Notes: generated by a model from the sequence alone, not told the origin. A DNA stretch of 64,000 bases from Nostoc sp. KVJ3 (GCF_026127265.1 NZ_WWFG01000002.1:1550001-1614000), one strand, 5' to 3'. Counted from the stretch's first letter, positions 27,499-37,212 are shown. Made by a program: numbers and translations.

Positions 27499-28485
27499 CT
27501 AATGGAGTTCAGTTCCATCCTTACGGAGCAGATAGCGATCGCTAATCAACTTCAAGACTACTCTACCTATTTCTGGATGCGTTTTCTCAATGACCGGTTG
27601 CACAACAACGCCTTCCATGATGCAATTGGGACTAACTACACTATTGGCATTATTGAACTGAGACACCGCTTCCCAAGTGTAAGCACCGATATAAAGCACG
27701 GGCACTTTCGGCAAAGCAAATTCATTGCAAAAAGCCACAAAATCGCTGTAATTGAGAAAATAACTACCGCGACGCACAGCAAATATAGCAATTCCAATAT
27801 TGCCATTATTCAAGCCATATTTGATATCTTGTACGCCGTAGATTTCGCCAAAAATCTGAGTTCCTGGCGGAAGTTTCTGTAAAGCTTCGTTTTCGTTGTA
27901 AGCACGAATATAAACTAATTTTTTGTTTACTTCGCTGTTTTTCCAGAAGTAATTATGGCTGCCAATTTTAGTTGTGCCATCAGCATCAACTAAAACAGAG
28001 AAGTTCGTTCCGTGCAACTTCTCTGTTACAACAACTTCTTCACCTTCAATTAGGATGTTTTTGTAACGTTTAAGGTTTTCTGGACTGGGGAATTTGTAAT
28101 GTCCAATAAAACTTTCTACTTCCCCGCTCATCCCTTGAGGAATTGGATATTCGTACTTTGTGACACCAAAATACTCCGTGTAGTCGTCTCCGACATTTCC
28201 CATAAAGTTATTACCAACGGGAATAAGCAAACCCTCAGAAAAAATTCCGCAAAGTTTGGCAGCACGCAGTTTTTTCGAGTAGTAGTTACGAATACCAAAC
28301 CGATCTAAAAAGTTTTCTGGAATAACACTATCAATCGGAAAGTAAAAACCTAAATCACCAGGCTGAAAGTTTCCTTTGACTATAATTACTTGATACCCCA
28401 TATCTTCAATAGAGGCAATATCTAGTCTATCAGCATTAGGATGAGGATTAATACTGTTGATTTTAACAACTTCAACTTTAAAAAT
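27499..28485 (-). CDS. RNA ligase, DraRnl-like, with apparent ATT start
   Basis: An ATG at 28401 gives 300 residues, but the same frame is open upstream and codes for KVEVVKINSINPHPNADRLD, the conserved N-terminal beginning of Deinococcus-type RNA ligases, so the ATG is too late. No ATG, GTG or TTG lies between the upstream TGA (28497-28495) and 28401. An ATT at 28485 has AGAGGTGA eight bases before it and gives 328 residues, close to the family's ~340. Nucleotidyltransferase motifs are present: EKLHGTNF (Lys that takes AMP), QIFGEIYG, EGVVVQP and VLKLISDRYL. The enzyme seals RNA breaks with ATP; its physiological target is unknown. It is a lone gene. Confidence 0.85.
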   Translation of the reverse strand: MFKVEVVKINSINPHPNADRLDIASIEDMGYQVIIVKGNFQPGDLGFYFPIDSVIPENFLDRFGIRNYYSKKLRAAKLCGIFSEGLLIPVGNNFMGNVGDDYTEYFGVTKYEYPIPQGMSGEVESFIGHYKFPSPENLKRYKNILIEGEEVVVTEKLHGTNFSVLVDADGTTKIGSHNYFWKNSEVNKKLVYIRAYNENEALQKLPPGTQIFGEIYGVQDIKYGLNNGNIGIAIFAVRRGSYFLNYSDFVAFCNEFALPKVPVLYIGAYTWEAVSQFNNANSVVSPNCIMEGVVVQPVIEKTHPEIGRVVLKLISDRYLLRKDGTELH

Positions 28486-28632
28486 ACTTATAGCTCACCT
28501 CTTTTGAAAAAATAGATTTTAGAAAAACTCTAAATTTAGTACACAGTATGGGCGTACAGTTAGCATCCGTGTCAAAATCAGGCTGAAATCCTTTGAAAAT
28601 TTAGACTTTGGCTCTCTTTTAGTGGCGTGAGA

Positions 28633-29424
28633 TTACGAATTAGTAACTATTTGTTGATAATTTATCCAAGCTTCCCAAAAAAGATATATTGATAGTGTAC
28701 CCAAGAAGATGCGAAGCACTAAATTCACAGTCGAATCTGGCAGTTTTGGCAATGTGCGAGTACTCATCTGAACGCCTAAAAGACCTCCGCATCCCAAAAC
28801 TATACCTTGAAAAAACAGAATATTTCCCTCTAGAGCGTGTCCTGTACAGGCAGCTAAGGCAGTAATAACAATCACACCTAAACTAGTCTGAATTGCGACT
28901 TTAATTTCTTCTTTTAGTAGTAACATTTGTAGTGGCACCATAATTGTACCGCCACCTAAGCCAAATAAACCTGCTAAAATCCCTGCTGCTCCCCCAGTAC
29001 CAATTTTAGAAACCAATGAGTTAAATACTGGCTCTGTATTCTCTTTCTCTTTTAAAATTAGTTGTTTACGAAGCTCAATCAAATAGATATTAGCGAGTAG
29101 TATGATGCCAAATGTAAAGAGTATTATATAGGATGGAATTTTGTTGGCGAAATATACACCTATTCCAGTAGTTAAAAAAGCTGGAATTCCTAAATAAATT
29201 ACTCGTTTAAAGTCAAAGTAGCCCATCCACCAATTTTGTAAGCTTCCAGAAATTGAAGTAATCACGATCGCAAGGCTACTAGTAGCGATCGCCTGAACGG
29301 GAGTATAACCTAGTGTGACTAAAAGAGGAATTGTAATGATACCACCACCTATTCCTAAAAGTCCAGCTATAACTCCAGATATTAGACCTCCAGCTACTAA
29401 AATTAACCAACTAAAATCAATCAT
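28633..29424 (-). CDS. TauE/SafE family anion exporter
   Basis: 263 residues from ATG 29424 with eight hydrophobic segments in two repeats. Both halves carry the family motif: GLLGIGGGIITIPLLVTLG near residue 20 and GLFGLGGGTIMVPLQMLLL near residue 155. QAIATSSLAIVITSISG is also typical. Family members export sulfite, sulfoacetate or similar anions, or import them. It lies directly downstream of a sulfite-oxidase-like gene on the same strand (76 bp apart), which favours sulfite as the substrate; that is inference. A 20-bp palindrome lies in the gap. Confidence 0.9.
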   Translation of the reverse strand: MIDFSWLILVAGGLISGVIAGLLGIGGGIITIPLLVTLGYTPVQAIATSSLAIVITSISGSLQNWWMGYFDFKRVIYLGIPAFLTTGIGVYFANKIPSYIILFTFGIILLANIYLIELRKQLILKEKENTEPVFNSLVSKIGTGGAAGILAGLFGLGGGTIMVPLQMLLLKEEIKVAIQTSLGVIVITALAACTGHALEGNILFFQGIVLGCGGLLGVQMSTRTLPKLPDSTVNLVLRIFLGTLSIYLFWEAWINYQQIVTNS

Positions 29425-29469
29425 AAATTAGGTATTTTTTTTCTAGGGGGCATTGGGCATTTCTTGTAC

Positions 29470-29489
29470 AGACGCGATTAATCGCGTCT
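29470..29489. repeat. AGACGCGAT palindrome, perfect copy
   Basis: AGACGCGATTAATCGCGTCT is a perfect 20-base palindrome between the exporter and the sulfite-oxidase-like gene. It belongs to the same family as those at 22289, 34885 and 61026. Confidence 0.9.
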
Positions 29490-29500
29490 CCTAACATCCC

Positions 29501-30787
29501 TCATCCCCGTACTGTCACCGGATGACTAACAACGCCTCCGTAGAGCAATCCAAAATCATTCCACGGAACTGTAATAGGTTGTGTGTTACCTAAATTGTCA
29601 GTAGCAATAGCTCGGAGAAAATATTCACCAGGAACTGGGTTCCATTCGATGTCCCACCGTGTCCATGCAAATGGAAAGTTTGGTTCTCTAAGTCGGGCAT
29701 ATTGCCAAGTTTTACCGCCATCTAGACTGACTTCTACACGGGTAATTTTTCCTTTCCCAGACCAAGAACGTCCACGTAGTAAGTGAGTTTGAGCCGAAAG
29801 TGTAGCGGGCCAAGCTAACTCAAAAGCGCTCTTAACATTTTGATAGGTAATCAGCTTACCTTTATATGGTGCGATCGCTGGGTAATCAGCACCAACCAGT
29901 ACCATCTGCTCTGTTACCCACTGGGTATATATCGGCGTTTCAGAAACTTCAATCCGCTCAATCCATTTAACGTTGGCGTTTCCTCCCCAACCAGGGAATA
30001 GGGCACGGCATGGCTGGCCATGATCTGGAGGTAATGGTTCTCCGTTCATTGCATAGACAACGAGGGAGTTATCTGCAAGTGCTTTGGCAATGGGAACTAC
30101 ATTGTTGAACTTGGATTTATTTGTGTCCTTTGAGTCCAGCGAATCAAAATCTGCACCCTCAACGAGTACATCTTTCGCTGTAGATTTCAATCCAGCCCGC
30201 TCTAATAATATGCTCATTGGTACACCCGTCCACTCAGCCACACCAATGGCTCCAAGCCTCCACCGAGTTCCAGATAGTGGTGTGTTGTAAGCCTCTTCAA
30301 AGAAGCGCCGACCATTAGCAGCACACTCTATGGCACAGGTGACTGAGATGGATGGCATAGCGATGATTTCATCGTAAGTAAATTCGCAAGGCACAGAAAC
30401 CCCAGTTCCATGAATTTGCAAACGCCATGTAGATGGGTCAAAGGTTGGAGGTGTACTGCGGTTGTGAACATAAAACCAATCGTTTGGTACTAAATAACCA
30501 CGCCCATACATCGCTTCCCAGTTCATTTCTAACGTGCCTTTGCCATGAGAGATATACCCAGGTGGCAATGGCTTAAGTATTTTACTAGCTTTGGTTTTAA
30601 CACCTGCCTGACTGTGAGCAGGTGCAGGTTTAGCTAATCCTCCAATGGCTGTTGCACCAACCATCGTGGCTAGTATTTTCAGAAACCGCTGGCGCGACAT
30701 ACCTGCATCTGTGCTTTTTTGCCAGATGCACTCATCAACCCGTGCCTGTAGATAATCCTCCTGGTCAAAGAGGTTTTTATCGCTCAA
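29501..30787 (-). CDS. Sulfite oxidase-like molybdopterin enzyme
   Basis: About 428 residues from TTG 30787, chosen because AGGAGT lies seven bases before it; TTG 30826 would fall in a palindromic repeat. Residues ~35-70 are an export signal (SRQRFLKILATMVGATAIGG), close to a Tat motif but with R-Q-R instead of R-R. The Mo-pterin domain carries CAIECAANGR with the Mo-binding Cys and the family segment GEPLPPDHGQPCRALFPGWGGNANVKWI. The last ~110 residues are the dimerisation domain (RVEVSLDGGKTWQYA, WNPVPGEYFLRAIATD, QPITVPWNDFG). It would oxidise sulfite to sulfate outside the cytoplasm. Neighbours suggest a sulfur module. Confidence 0.88.
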   Translation of the reverse strand: MSDKNLFDQEDYLQARVDECIWQKSTDAGMSRQRFLKILATMVGATAIGGLAKPAPAHSQAGVKTKASKILKPLPPGYISHGKGTLEMNWEAMYGRGYLVPNDWFYVHNRSTPPTFDPSTWRLQIHGTGVSVPCEFTYDEIIAMPSISVTCAIECAANGRRFFEEAYNTPLSGTRWRLGAIGVAEWTGVPMSILLERAGLKSTAKDVLVEGADFDSLDSKDTNKSKFNNVVPIAKALADNSLVVYAMNGEPLPPDHGQPCRALFPGWGGNANVKWIERIEVSETPIYTQWVTEQMVLVGADYPAIAPYKGKLITYQNVKSAFELAWPATLSAQTHLLRGRSWSGKGKITRVEVSLDGGKTWQYARLREPNFPFAWTRWDIEWNPVPGEYFLRAIATDNLGNTQPITVPWNDFGLLYGGVVSHPVTVRG

Positions 30788-30816
30788 CCTATTACTCCTT
30801 GTAATTCTATTCTCAG

Positions 30817-30844
30817 GTAGGGGCAATTCATGAATTGCCCCTAC
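30817..30844. repeat. Perfect 28-base palindrome
   Basis: GTAGGGGCAATTCA is followed directly by its reverse complement TGAATTGCCCCTAC. It lies between the sulfite-oxidase-like and aminotransferase genes; an upstream in-frame TTG of the former falls inside it. Confidence 0.95.
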
Positions 30845-30900
30845 GCATCTGGTTTTGCGTAAGTCCTAGAATTAATAACTAATGCCCCATGCCCCAAAAA

Positions 30901-32355
30901 TTAGCTGTTTGTCGCTGTCCAAACACCAGTTATTTCATCTTGTATGTAGTTGGGCAAATAGTAGTCAAATCCGTTTTTAGCTATTTGTGCGATCGCATCA
31001 ATAAACCGATCGCAGTCTTCTAATGTATTATATACTGCAAAGCTGGCGCGGATAATACTAGGAATGTTGCGCGTAATTCCCCTGTCTACTTCTTGAGCAA
31101 TTTCGTAGTCTCGCTCATCCGAAATATTCTTGAGTTTGCGAATATATTCATAAGTGCAGAAAGCCCCAGCCCTGACCCCAATTCCGTATTCTTGTGCCAA
31201 AATTTCTGCTACTAAGCGTCCATCAAACCCATCAATATCAAAGGGAATAACATGGGCTAAATTATCTCCTGGGATATGTAATTTAACTCCAGGAATCAGC
31301 CTAAGCCGTGTATATGTGAATTCAACTAGAGAGTGTTCATACTGAGCAATGCGATCGCGCCCTAGTGTTTCGATAATATCAATTGCCTTGGCAATGGCGA
31401 TCGCCCCCATTGCGTTTGGTGTCCCAGGGTCATGGGCCCGTTCTGTATAAAAACGCTTGATCTCTAGATTTCTGGTGATATAAGGCAGGTTCCCACCACC
31501 AATTTGATAAGGGTAAGAACTATCAAAAAATTCCTTTGGCCCAAGCAAAACACCAGTTCCATAAGGTGCATACATCTTGTGTCCAGAGAAAGCCACAAAA
31601 TCTAAATGACATGGGTCATCATCAGCACGCATATCTACTCGCTCATGCTGAATTAACTGACACACATCGGCAAAAATCTTCGCACCATACCGATGTGCTA
31701 AAGATGCGATTTCGTAAATTGGGGGTCTGTAACCTGTAATTGTTGAAGCACCTGTAATAGTTACTAACTTAATTTGCTCGGCTTCAGGAAGATTTTGGTG
31801 TGCCTTGAAAATTTCTTCTATTTCTGCAACACTTACACTTCCGTCCGGTTGGGTTCTGTACTGCACAACTTCGTCTCTAGTAACCCAAGGGAGTAAGTTT
31901 GATGAATGCTCAATATCAGAAACTAAGATTTTTCCAGGTTTTTTTGCCCAAAGTGTAGCGGCTCCATTAATTGCTTCTGTTGTATTCTTCGCAAAGATGA
32001 CATAGTTGTTTAAAGATGACCCCACAAAGTCCCGAATAACGTTCCGGCTAGCGTCATATTCTCGTGTTGTGATGATGGATTTTTGCCCAGAACCTCTATG
32101 CACGCTGCCATAAGTGTCAAGCATATCATCCACATGCTGCTTAAGGGTTGCAAAGGGAGTAGTTGTAGCTCCATTATCCAAGTTGACGTATGTAACATAG
32201 TTTCCCTTAAGAGTCTTTACCCGAAAAGATAGAGACTCATCTGTAAATAACGGTCTAATTTCTTTCTCCCAAAAACTATCAAAATTTTCTGCAACTAGCG
32301 GTAATTGGACAGCTTCTTGCTTTATATTTACACCCGTTAAAAGTATGTCGGTCAT
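30901..32355 (-). CDS. Class V aminotransferase, cysteine-desulfurase-like
   Basis: 484 residues from ATG 32355, with AGGGGTG upstream. PLP fold type I hallmarks: YVNLDNGATTTPF at the start, GSVHRGSGQKSI, FAKNTTEAINGAA, SDIEHSSNLLPW with the ring-stacking His, IFADVCQLIQHERVDM, and FVAFSGHKMYAPYGTGVL with the PLP Lys in SGHK. The ~60-residue N-terminal extension and greater length than IscS/SufS (about 400) set it apart. It may release sulfur from cysteine or a related amino acid. It is on the same strand as the sulfite-oxidase-like and TauE/SafE genes; a role in making or handling sulfite is inferred. The substrate is not certain. Confidence 0.85.
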   Translation of the reverse strand: MTDILLTGVNIKQEAVQLPLVAENFDSFWEKEIRPLFTDESLSFRVKTLKGNYVTYVNLDNGATTTPFATLKQHVDDMLDTYGSVHRGSGQKSIITTREYDASRNVIRDFVGSSLNNYVIFAKNTTEAINGAATLWAKKPGKILVSDIEHSSNLLPWVTRDEVVQYRTQPDGSVSVAEIEEIFKAHQNLPEAEQIKLVTITGASTITGYRPPIYEIASLAHRYGAKIFADVCQLIQHERVDMRADDDPCHLDFVAFSGHKMYAPYGTGVLLGPKEFFDSSYPYQIGGGNLPYITRNLEIKRFYTERAHDPGTPNAMGAIAIAKAIDIIETLGRDRIAQYEHSLVEFTYTRLRLIPGVKLHIPGDNLAHVIPFDIDGFDGRLVAEILAQEYGIGVRAGAFCTYEYIRKLKNISDERDYEIAQEVDRGITRNIPSIIRASFAVYNTLEDCDRFIDAIAQIAKNGFDYYLPNYIQDEITGVWTATNS

Positions 32356-33323
32356 CTTTAGCACCCCTATTTTAAACTTAGAATTTTTGGAAAAGCCTAG
32401 CTACCACAACGCTTTTTCTAACTTAATCTCACATTCATTGGTAGTAATTACGGTCTTTATAATTACTTTATAGCTAGTAGAAAACTCGGTTACTCCAATT
32501 ATTCTTTAATAAATGAATTAAAAAGTGTATCCGTACTAACACTTGAATAAAACAATCTAACTGTTAATTATATTGCAATGTAGCAAATACTCGTAAGTAA
32601 TTAAGTATACTTTAAACAATTTTCTTGTAGTCATTAAACAAACTTGACGTATTGAAGGCAAGTTGAGAGAAAAAGCCTCTCACTAACTAAGCCTGAAATT
32701 GCTTGCTAGGAGTGTATTTACTAAGAAAAAAGCCCATATTAATTTGAGATTATTCTTTAAGAAAGTTTTATAATTCACTTGGGTTAGTTATTACATCTTC
32801 AATAATTTTTTATACGTATTTATTCGGATAAGTCATGACTTCATAACATTGTGGTTCTAGCATCAGCCCTTAGCTGTTTGCTGACATTAAATAGCGATCG
32901 CTCAAAATAACAGAATTATCATCGAATAGTAGATACTTGTACTGACATCGATCCTCAGTAACAAACAAGTCAGTATAAAAACGTATTGAAGAACACATTT
33001 TAATTTTATATCTTAAGACGGATGCGCTTCTAAAAAATAAAGTATATGTTTAGTCAGTTTTTTCATATAAAAACTTCCATAAAACAGAGGTACTACTTTT
33101 ATTAGTCTTCCCCGTTCCCCTGCCCCTTCTTGACGGGGAAGAGCATCATAGTGTTATAACGGCATCAGTCTAGATCCAAAATGGGGAACACCAATTGATG
33201 ATTAATTGCTGGTGCCTGGAGAGAGTTAAACTTAGCTTCTAGAGCAAACCCTGATTAGACAAAGTTGATAAGCAATGCTAATGCCAGCACTGCTGATATT
33301 TTTAGGCAGGTGGGTCAAGAGTG
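32356..33323. other. AT-rich intergenic region
   Basis: Nearly 970 bp with no gene-like frame. It contains a hairpin CTTCCCCGT / ACGGGGAAG (33107-33141) and one HIP1 octamer near 32896. It should hold the promoters of the two divergent neighbours. No RNA gene was recognised. Confidence 0.5.
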
Positions 33324-34877
33324 ATGAATGAAGCTGACACCTCAAACAAGGGGGCTGTGATGGAATCCCTAAATTCTGCTAATTCGCCACAATCGGAGCA
33401 GGCGAGTTGTCCCTTTTACTCAGTTGTGCCTAATGACAGTATGGCAGTTAAACAACTGCCACTCCTCATGCCAGCTGAAGATAGACAATTTTCAAAAGAT
33501 ACCACCCAGCAGGACTGGGTTGCAGAGCCGGAAATCGGCAAGCAAGCACTTATTGACTCAGAGTTTCAGAACCTGCTGGCATTGAACGAAGAATTGCGTG
33601 CGGCTAACAATAACTTGTATGAACAAGTGGAGCAGCTAAAAGACAACCTAGCTGAGTCTGAAAAGGTTTTGCAGTGGCAGAAAACGCGCTCTAGCGTTAC
33701 TGAGTCAATGCTCAACCAACATACTCAAGAACTGGCTGCGGCTCAAGAACAAATAAAATCTCTATTTCAACAATTAGAAACCGCTGTACAAACTATTCAA
33801 CGTCAAGAAATTTTCACTGATAGTTATAAAGCCCAGCTACAAATTAGCCAACAACGCCTTGCCCAGCTAGAGCGAGAATGTACGTTGTTACACACTAATA
33901 ACAACGAACAGTCTGAGCAGTTATTGCAGTCTGAAACTGTTTGTCGGGAGTTACGTACTAGACTGATGCGACAACAACGCCAAACGCTGCAATTTAAAGC
34001 GGCTTTAGAAAAGTGTTTAGATACATCGGTTCCTAGTTATGACTCCTTAGAAGATACTGCAAAACATCCTAAAGATATAACTAGCGGACAAGGAAGATTT
34101 TCTAGAAAAGCTCGGTCTTTGTTTCCTAACGCCCAGCCGATTCAACCTTGGTCAGCAGAATCAGAATCTTTGACTGAAAATGGAGATGATTCTTGGGGCG
34201 AACCCTCAGCACCAATCCCATTCCAAAGAAATGAACCGACTCCACCGCCCTCATCTCCTTGGAACTGGTCGGTTAAGCAAAATACCCCAAAGCCAGCAGA
34301 ACCTCCTATCCCCTCTCCAAAAATTGACGATTCCCCAAATACACCAGAAGCTGTTTCAACTCCGGGATCGTCCAATTTAGATCAGCAATTGGATAGTCTA
34401 ATCCAAATGTTTTTCACCTCCCAGACTGAATCTGCATCACCACCGCCTACTGCAAAAACAGATGTGGATGGTAATAATGCCCCTATCTGGGAGACTTTGG
34501 CAACAATATTAGAAGACGACGAAGATACAGAAAATCTACGGGAGAATCAGTTAGAGGCAAAAATCAATCCTCCTGCAACTACCTCTAATTCTTGGACGGC
34601 GGATTCTGTACTTTCACCAGCCAATGACGACTTAATAGTTTCCGCTACTTCCTTGCACACTGAGCCGCCTGTGGGAGAAACTGACGATTACTGGTCAGAA
34701 GTTTCTCAATTGTCACAGTTGAAATTGTCAGAAAATGATGTTTCCCCAGAGTCTTTAGGTGATAACACCAGTGAAGTTAATTCACCTTCACCTGTGGTTT
34801 ATCCACAGCGTCCACCAAAGGGGCGTAAGTCATTGGCATCTGTGGAACTACCGAATTTTCGCCCCAAAGGTCAATAG
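33324..34877 (+). CDS. Coiled-coil hypothetical protein
   Basis: 517 residues from ATG 33324 (GTG 33321 is adjacent). Residues ~70-230 form a long coiled coil (LLALNEELRAANNNLYEQVEQL, LNQHTQELAAAQEQIKSLFQ, QISQQRLAQLERECTLLH). The C-terminal half is Pro/Ser/Glu-rich and probably disordered, ending in a basic stretch (YPQRPPKGRKSLASVELPNF). There is no signal peptide, membrane segment or enzyme motif. The layout suggests a scaffolding or structural protein, but no function is known to me. It is a lone gene followed by a palindromic repeat. Confidence 0.8.
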   Translation: MNEADTSNKGAVMESLNSANSPQSEQASCPFYSVVPNDSMAVKQLPLLMPAEDRQFSKDTTQQDWVAEPEIGKQALIDSEFQNLLALNEELRAANNNLYEQVEQLKDNLAESEKVLQWQKTRSSVTESMLNQHTQELAAAQEQIKSLFQQLETAVQTIQRQEIFTDSYKAQLQISQQRLAQLERECTLLHTNNNEQSEQLLQSETVCRELRTRLMRQQRQTLQFKAALEKCLDTSVPSYDSLEDTAKHPKDITSGQGRFSRKARSLFPNAQPIQPWSAESESLTENGDDSWGEPSAPIPFQRNEPTPPPSSPWNWSVKQNTPKPAEPPIPSPKIDDSPNTPEAVSTPGSSNLDQQLDSLIQMFFTSQTESASPPPTAKTDVDGNNAPIWETLATILEDDEDTENLRENQLEAKINPPATTSNSWTADSVLSPANDDLIVSATSLHTEPPVGETDDYWSEVSQLSQLKLSENDVSPESLGDNTSEVNSPSPVVYPQRPPKGRKSLASVELPNFRPKGQ

Positions 34878-34884
34878 TAAAGAG

Positions 34885-34904
34885 AGACGCGATTCATCGC
34901 GTCT
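34885..34904. repeat. AGACGCGAT palindrome, third copy
   Basis: AGACGCGATTCATCGCGTCT, one central base off the perfect palindrome at 29470, lies just after the coiled-coil gene. Confidence 0.9.
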
Positions 34905-34931
34905 GAATGCCCCATGCCCCATACCCAATCA

Positions 34932-37052
34932 CTAATTGAGAATTCTTGCTTCTGATTTCGGAATTATGGCTTCTGGGTTGGCTTTTGCTACTTGAGAGCG
35001 CGATCGCGGTTTGCCTGTGGCGATCGCATAATTAATCGCTAGCAGCCACAGCCACAAGCCCGGATTTCGGGGTTCTAGCCAAAAACCTACGCGGTTCAAA
35101 AAGCGCCCGAACCACGGATTTAGCAAAGCGCTAATTAGAGCATGACGACCGAAGTTGAAATAACTACCAAGCCATCGCATTAAATCTCTAGGCCCAGCAA
35201 GTTCCCAAATCCATAAAAGTAAGGCGGGATTTTTCCTAGCTGCTTTCAGTGCTAGGCGGTTAAAGGTTAACCAATCACACCGATCTTTGATGAAGTTATC
35301 TGCTACTTCTTGGGGTTCGTCTGCTAACAATCCAAAGAAGGTGTTAAGCATGGAGTTAATGCGCTGGGGTGGTAAGAATTTCCCAGTGGGTACCATCATT
35401 CCTTTAGAAAATAGCCAAGTCACTGAAACGTTGCTTTGGTAGGCGCGAATCCGGTTCAAGTGGCGGAAACTCAACAAGTCATGTTTGAGAGCAGTATCTA
35501 ACAGGGTTGTTAAGCGCTCTAAGTTGCGAACTAGGGAACCAAAACCGGTGAATACCAGGGGAGACTGGAGTGATGCGGCATCACCGATCGCAATTAATCG
35601 ATCGAAGGCAACTGTGCGATCGCTACTTCCGACACTAAAATGACCCGGTATATAGCCAAACGTCGGCTTCTTCCACACCAATTTTTCCATATCGCACCTG
35701 CGATACTCTGGCAAAATCGTGAAAAAGTCCTCGTACATCTCTAGCAAGGAACCGGGATTTTCAGCATTGACTTCGTGGTAATGAAATAAATAAATCGTCA
35801 GTTCATCATCTGCTGCGGGAAACAGTTCCCAAATTAACTGCCTTCCCCGTGAAATATCCCCATGACTGTAAAGCACGTCCCCATATTGAGAATCCCATAC
35901 CCCTGGCTCAAATCCGCTCTCAATTACCGCTCCCACTGTCGGACATACACTATCAAAGGCCCGACCACCATTTAACTGCCAAGCGATGGGTGACGCAGTT
36001 CCCATTGCATCTATTAGCAGTCGTCCACTTACTTGTTTTTCAACCTGACTAGGTAAGTGCTTGACTTGCAATATAACTTGTGATATATCAATATCTGCAC
36101 GCATAAATTCTGTTTCATCCCAGATTTCGCCGCCTGCCGCTTGCAGCTTTTGCCCACACATAAGGAGCCATTTTTCGGAATCTAAGCCTAAATTTAGGAC
36201 TGTGGGTGTGTGCAGAACGGGCGATCGCAGTTTGGATGGATTGTTCGCATCAAAAAACTTATTGAATCCATCTTTGTATTCTCTAGCAATGATGGTTTCT
36301 AACTCTGTGGGGGTGACTAAACCCAGGTTAACCAAGCTTTGAATCTCATCGCGGGAAATATTCCATTCTCGGTTCATCCGGCCAAAGGGCATTCGTTCCA
36401 CCAGCAGGACTTTATATCCTAGTTTTGCCATCAGTGCTGCATGAATCGCGCCTAGTGCGCCGCCGATGTAAATGATGTCGTAAGTGGGGGATGAGGGAGA
36501 TATTATTTTTCTATCTCCCGCTGCTCCCCTCATCCCCTGCGAAAAGACGACTTGACGCGGCTGCTGCGGATTTCGTACTCCTTCGCGCCATCGTTGTTCC
36601 CACCAGTAGGCACGGGTTAGATCGTATTCACCATTAGGCATTTTCTGAAAATACTTGACGGTGAGGGGATAAGCAGACCCTAGCGCAGCAAAAATCGATT
36701 CCTGGGATAAATCAATCGCTGGTGGTTCTGGGTAATGATGCCTAAAACGGTTTCTGATTTCTTTGGTCAGGTGTTGCAGAATTTTTCCCTCATTGGGAAA
36801 GGGTTTTTCTGCCCAACGAAACACTTTTAAATATGTAGTTCGTTGTACTGACCAGACAAATACTGAAAGTTCCGCATGTAAGTTTTCGGAAAAAGTCGCC
36901 CCTGCCTCTGTATTAGCACTGGGTATTTTGAGGCGAAAGCCTTCCGAAGTTAGCATTTTTTCTCCATTTCCAGGTTCAAAATCTGTTTGTAGCCAGCTAC
37001 GCACAGTTTCTATTTCTGGAGTTGGGACTTCTAAATAAAGGATTTCTCTCAT
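34932..37052 (-). CDS. CruA/CruP-type lycopene-cyclase-like flavoprotein with a repeat insert
   Basis: 706 residues from ATG 37052 with AGGAAA upstream. A ~165-residue N-terminal domain (REILYLEVPTPEIETVRSWL) precedes the FAD domain, whose dinucleotide site is YDIIYIGGALGAIHAALMAK, followed by VLLVERMPFGRMNREWNISR, a mark of the CruA/CruP group. AIGDAASLQSPLVFTGFGSL is the second FAD motif. CruA proteins cyclise lycopene to make beta-carotene; CruP is a paralogue with a protective role. I cannot tell which one this is. About 20 residues (GMRGAAGDRKIISPSSPT) just before the FAD site are coded by a hairpin-forming element and are not expected in the family. Lone gene. Confidence 0.85.
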   Translation of the reverse strand: MREILYLEVPTPEIETVRSWLQTDFEPGNGEKMLTSEGFRLKIPSANTEAGATFSENLHAELSVFVWSVQRTTYLKVFRWAEKPFPNEGKILQHLTKEIRNRFRHHYPEPPAIDLSQESIFAALGSAYPLTVKYFQKMPNGEYDLTRAYWWEQRWREGVRNPQQPRQVVFSQGMRGAAGDRKIISPSSPTYDIIYIGGALGAIHAALMAKLGYKVLLVERMPFGRMNREWNISRDEIQSLVNLGLVTPTELETIIAREYKDGFNKFFDANNPSKLRSPVLHTPTVLNLGLDSEKWLLMCGQKLQAAGGEIWDETEFMRADIDISQVILQVKHLPSQVEKQVSGRLLIDAMGTASPIAWQLNGGRAFDSVCPTVGAVIESGFEPGVWDSQYGDVLYSHGDISRGRQLIWELFPAADDELTIYLFHYHEVNAENPGSLLEMYEDFFTILPEYRRCDMEKLVWKKPTFGYIPGHFSVGSSDRTVAFDRLIAIGDAASLQSPLVFTGFGSLVRNLERLTTLLDTALKHDLLSFRHLNRIRAYQSNVSVTWLFSKGMMVPTGKFLPPQRINSMLNTFFGLLADEPQEVADNFIKDRCDWLTFNRLALKAARKNPALLLWIWELAGPRDLMRWLGSYFNFGRHALISALLNPWFGRFLNRVGFWLEPRNPGLWLWLLAINYAIATGKPRSRSQVAKANPEAIIPKSEARILN
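36487..36537. repeat. Hairpin element inside the CruA/CruP-like gene
   Basis: GGGGATGAGG (36487-36496) pairs with CCTCATCCCC (36528-36537), and GAGATA with TATCTC inside. The element keeps the reading frame and codes for a low-complexity peptide ahead of the FAD motif. Confidence 0.75.
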
Positions 37053-37212
37053 CGTTTCCTGACATCTCCGAGCAATCTACTCACTAAGACAGATTTTATG
37101 AAAGCACAAAGTAAGGTAAACTCCGCGCTATTAGTTTGGTAAAGATTCAGTAAAGAAAATTTAAAAGTTTGTTGAATTTATTGTTCATTTTGTATTTCTG
37201 TAAACCTACGCC

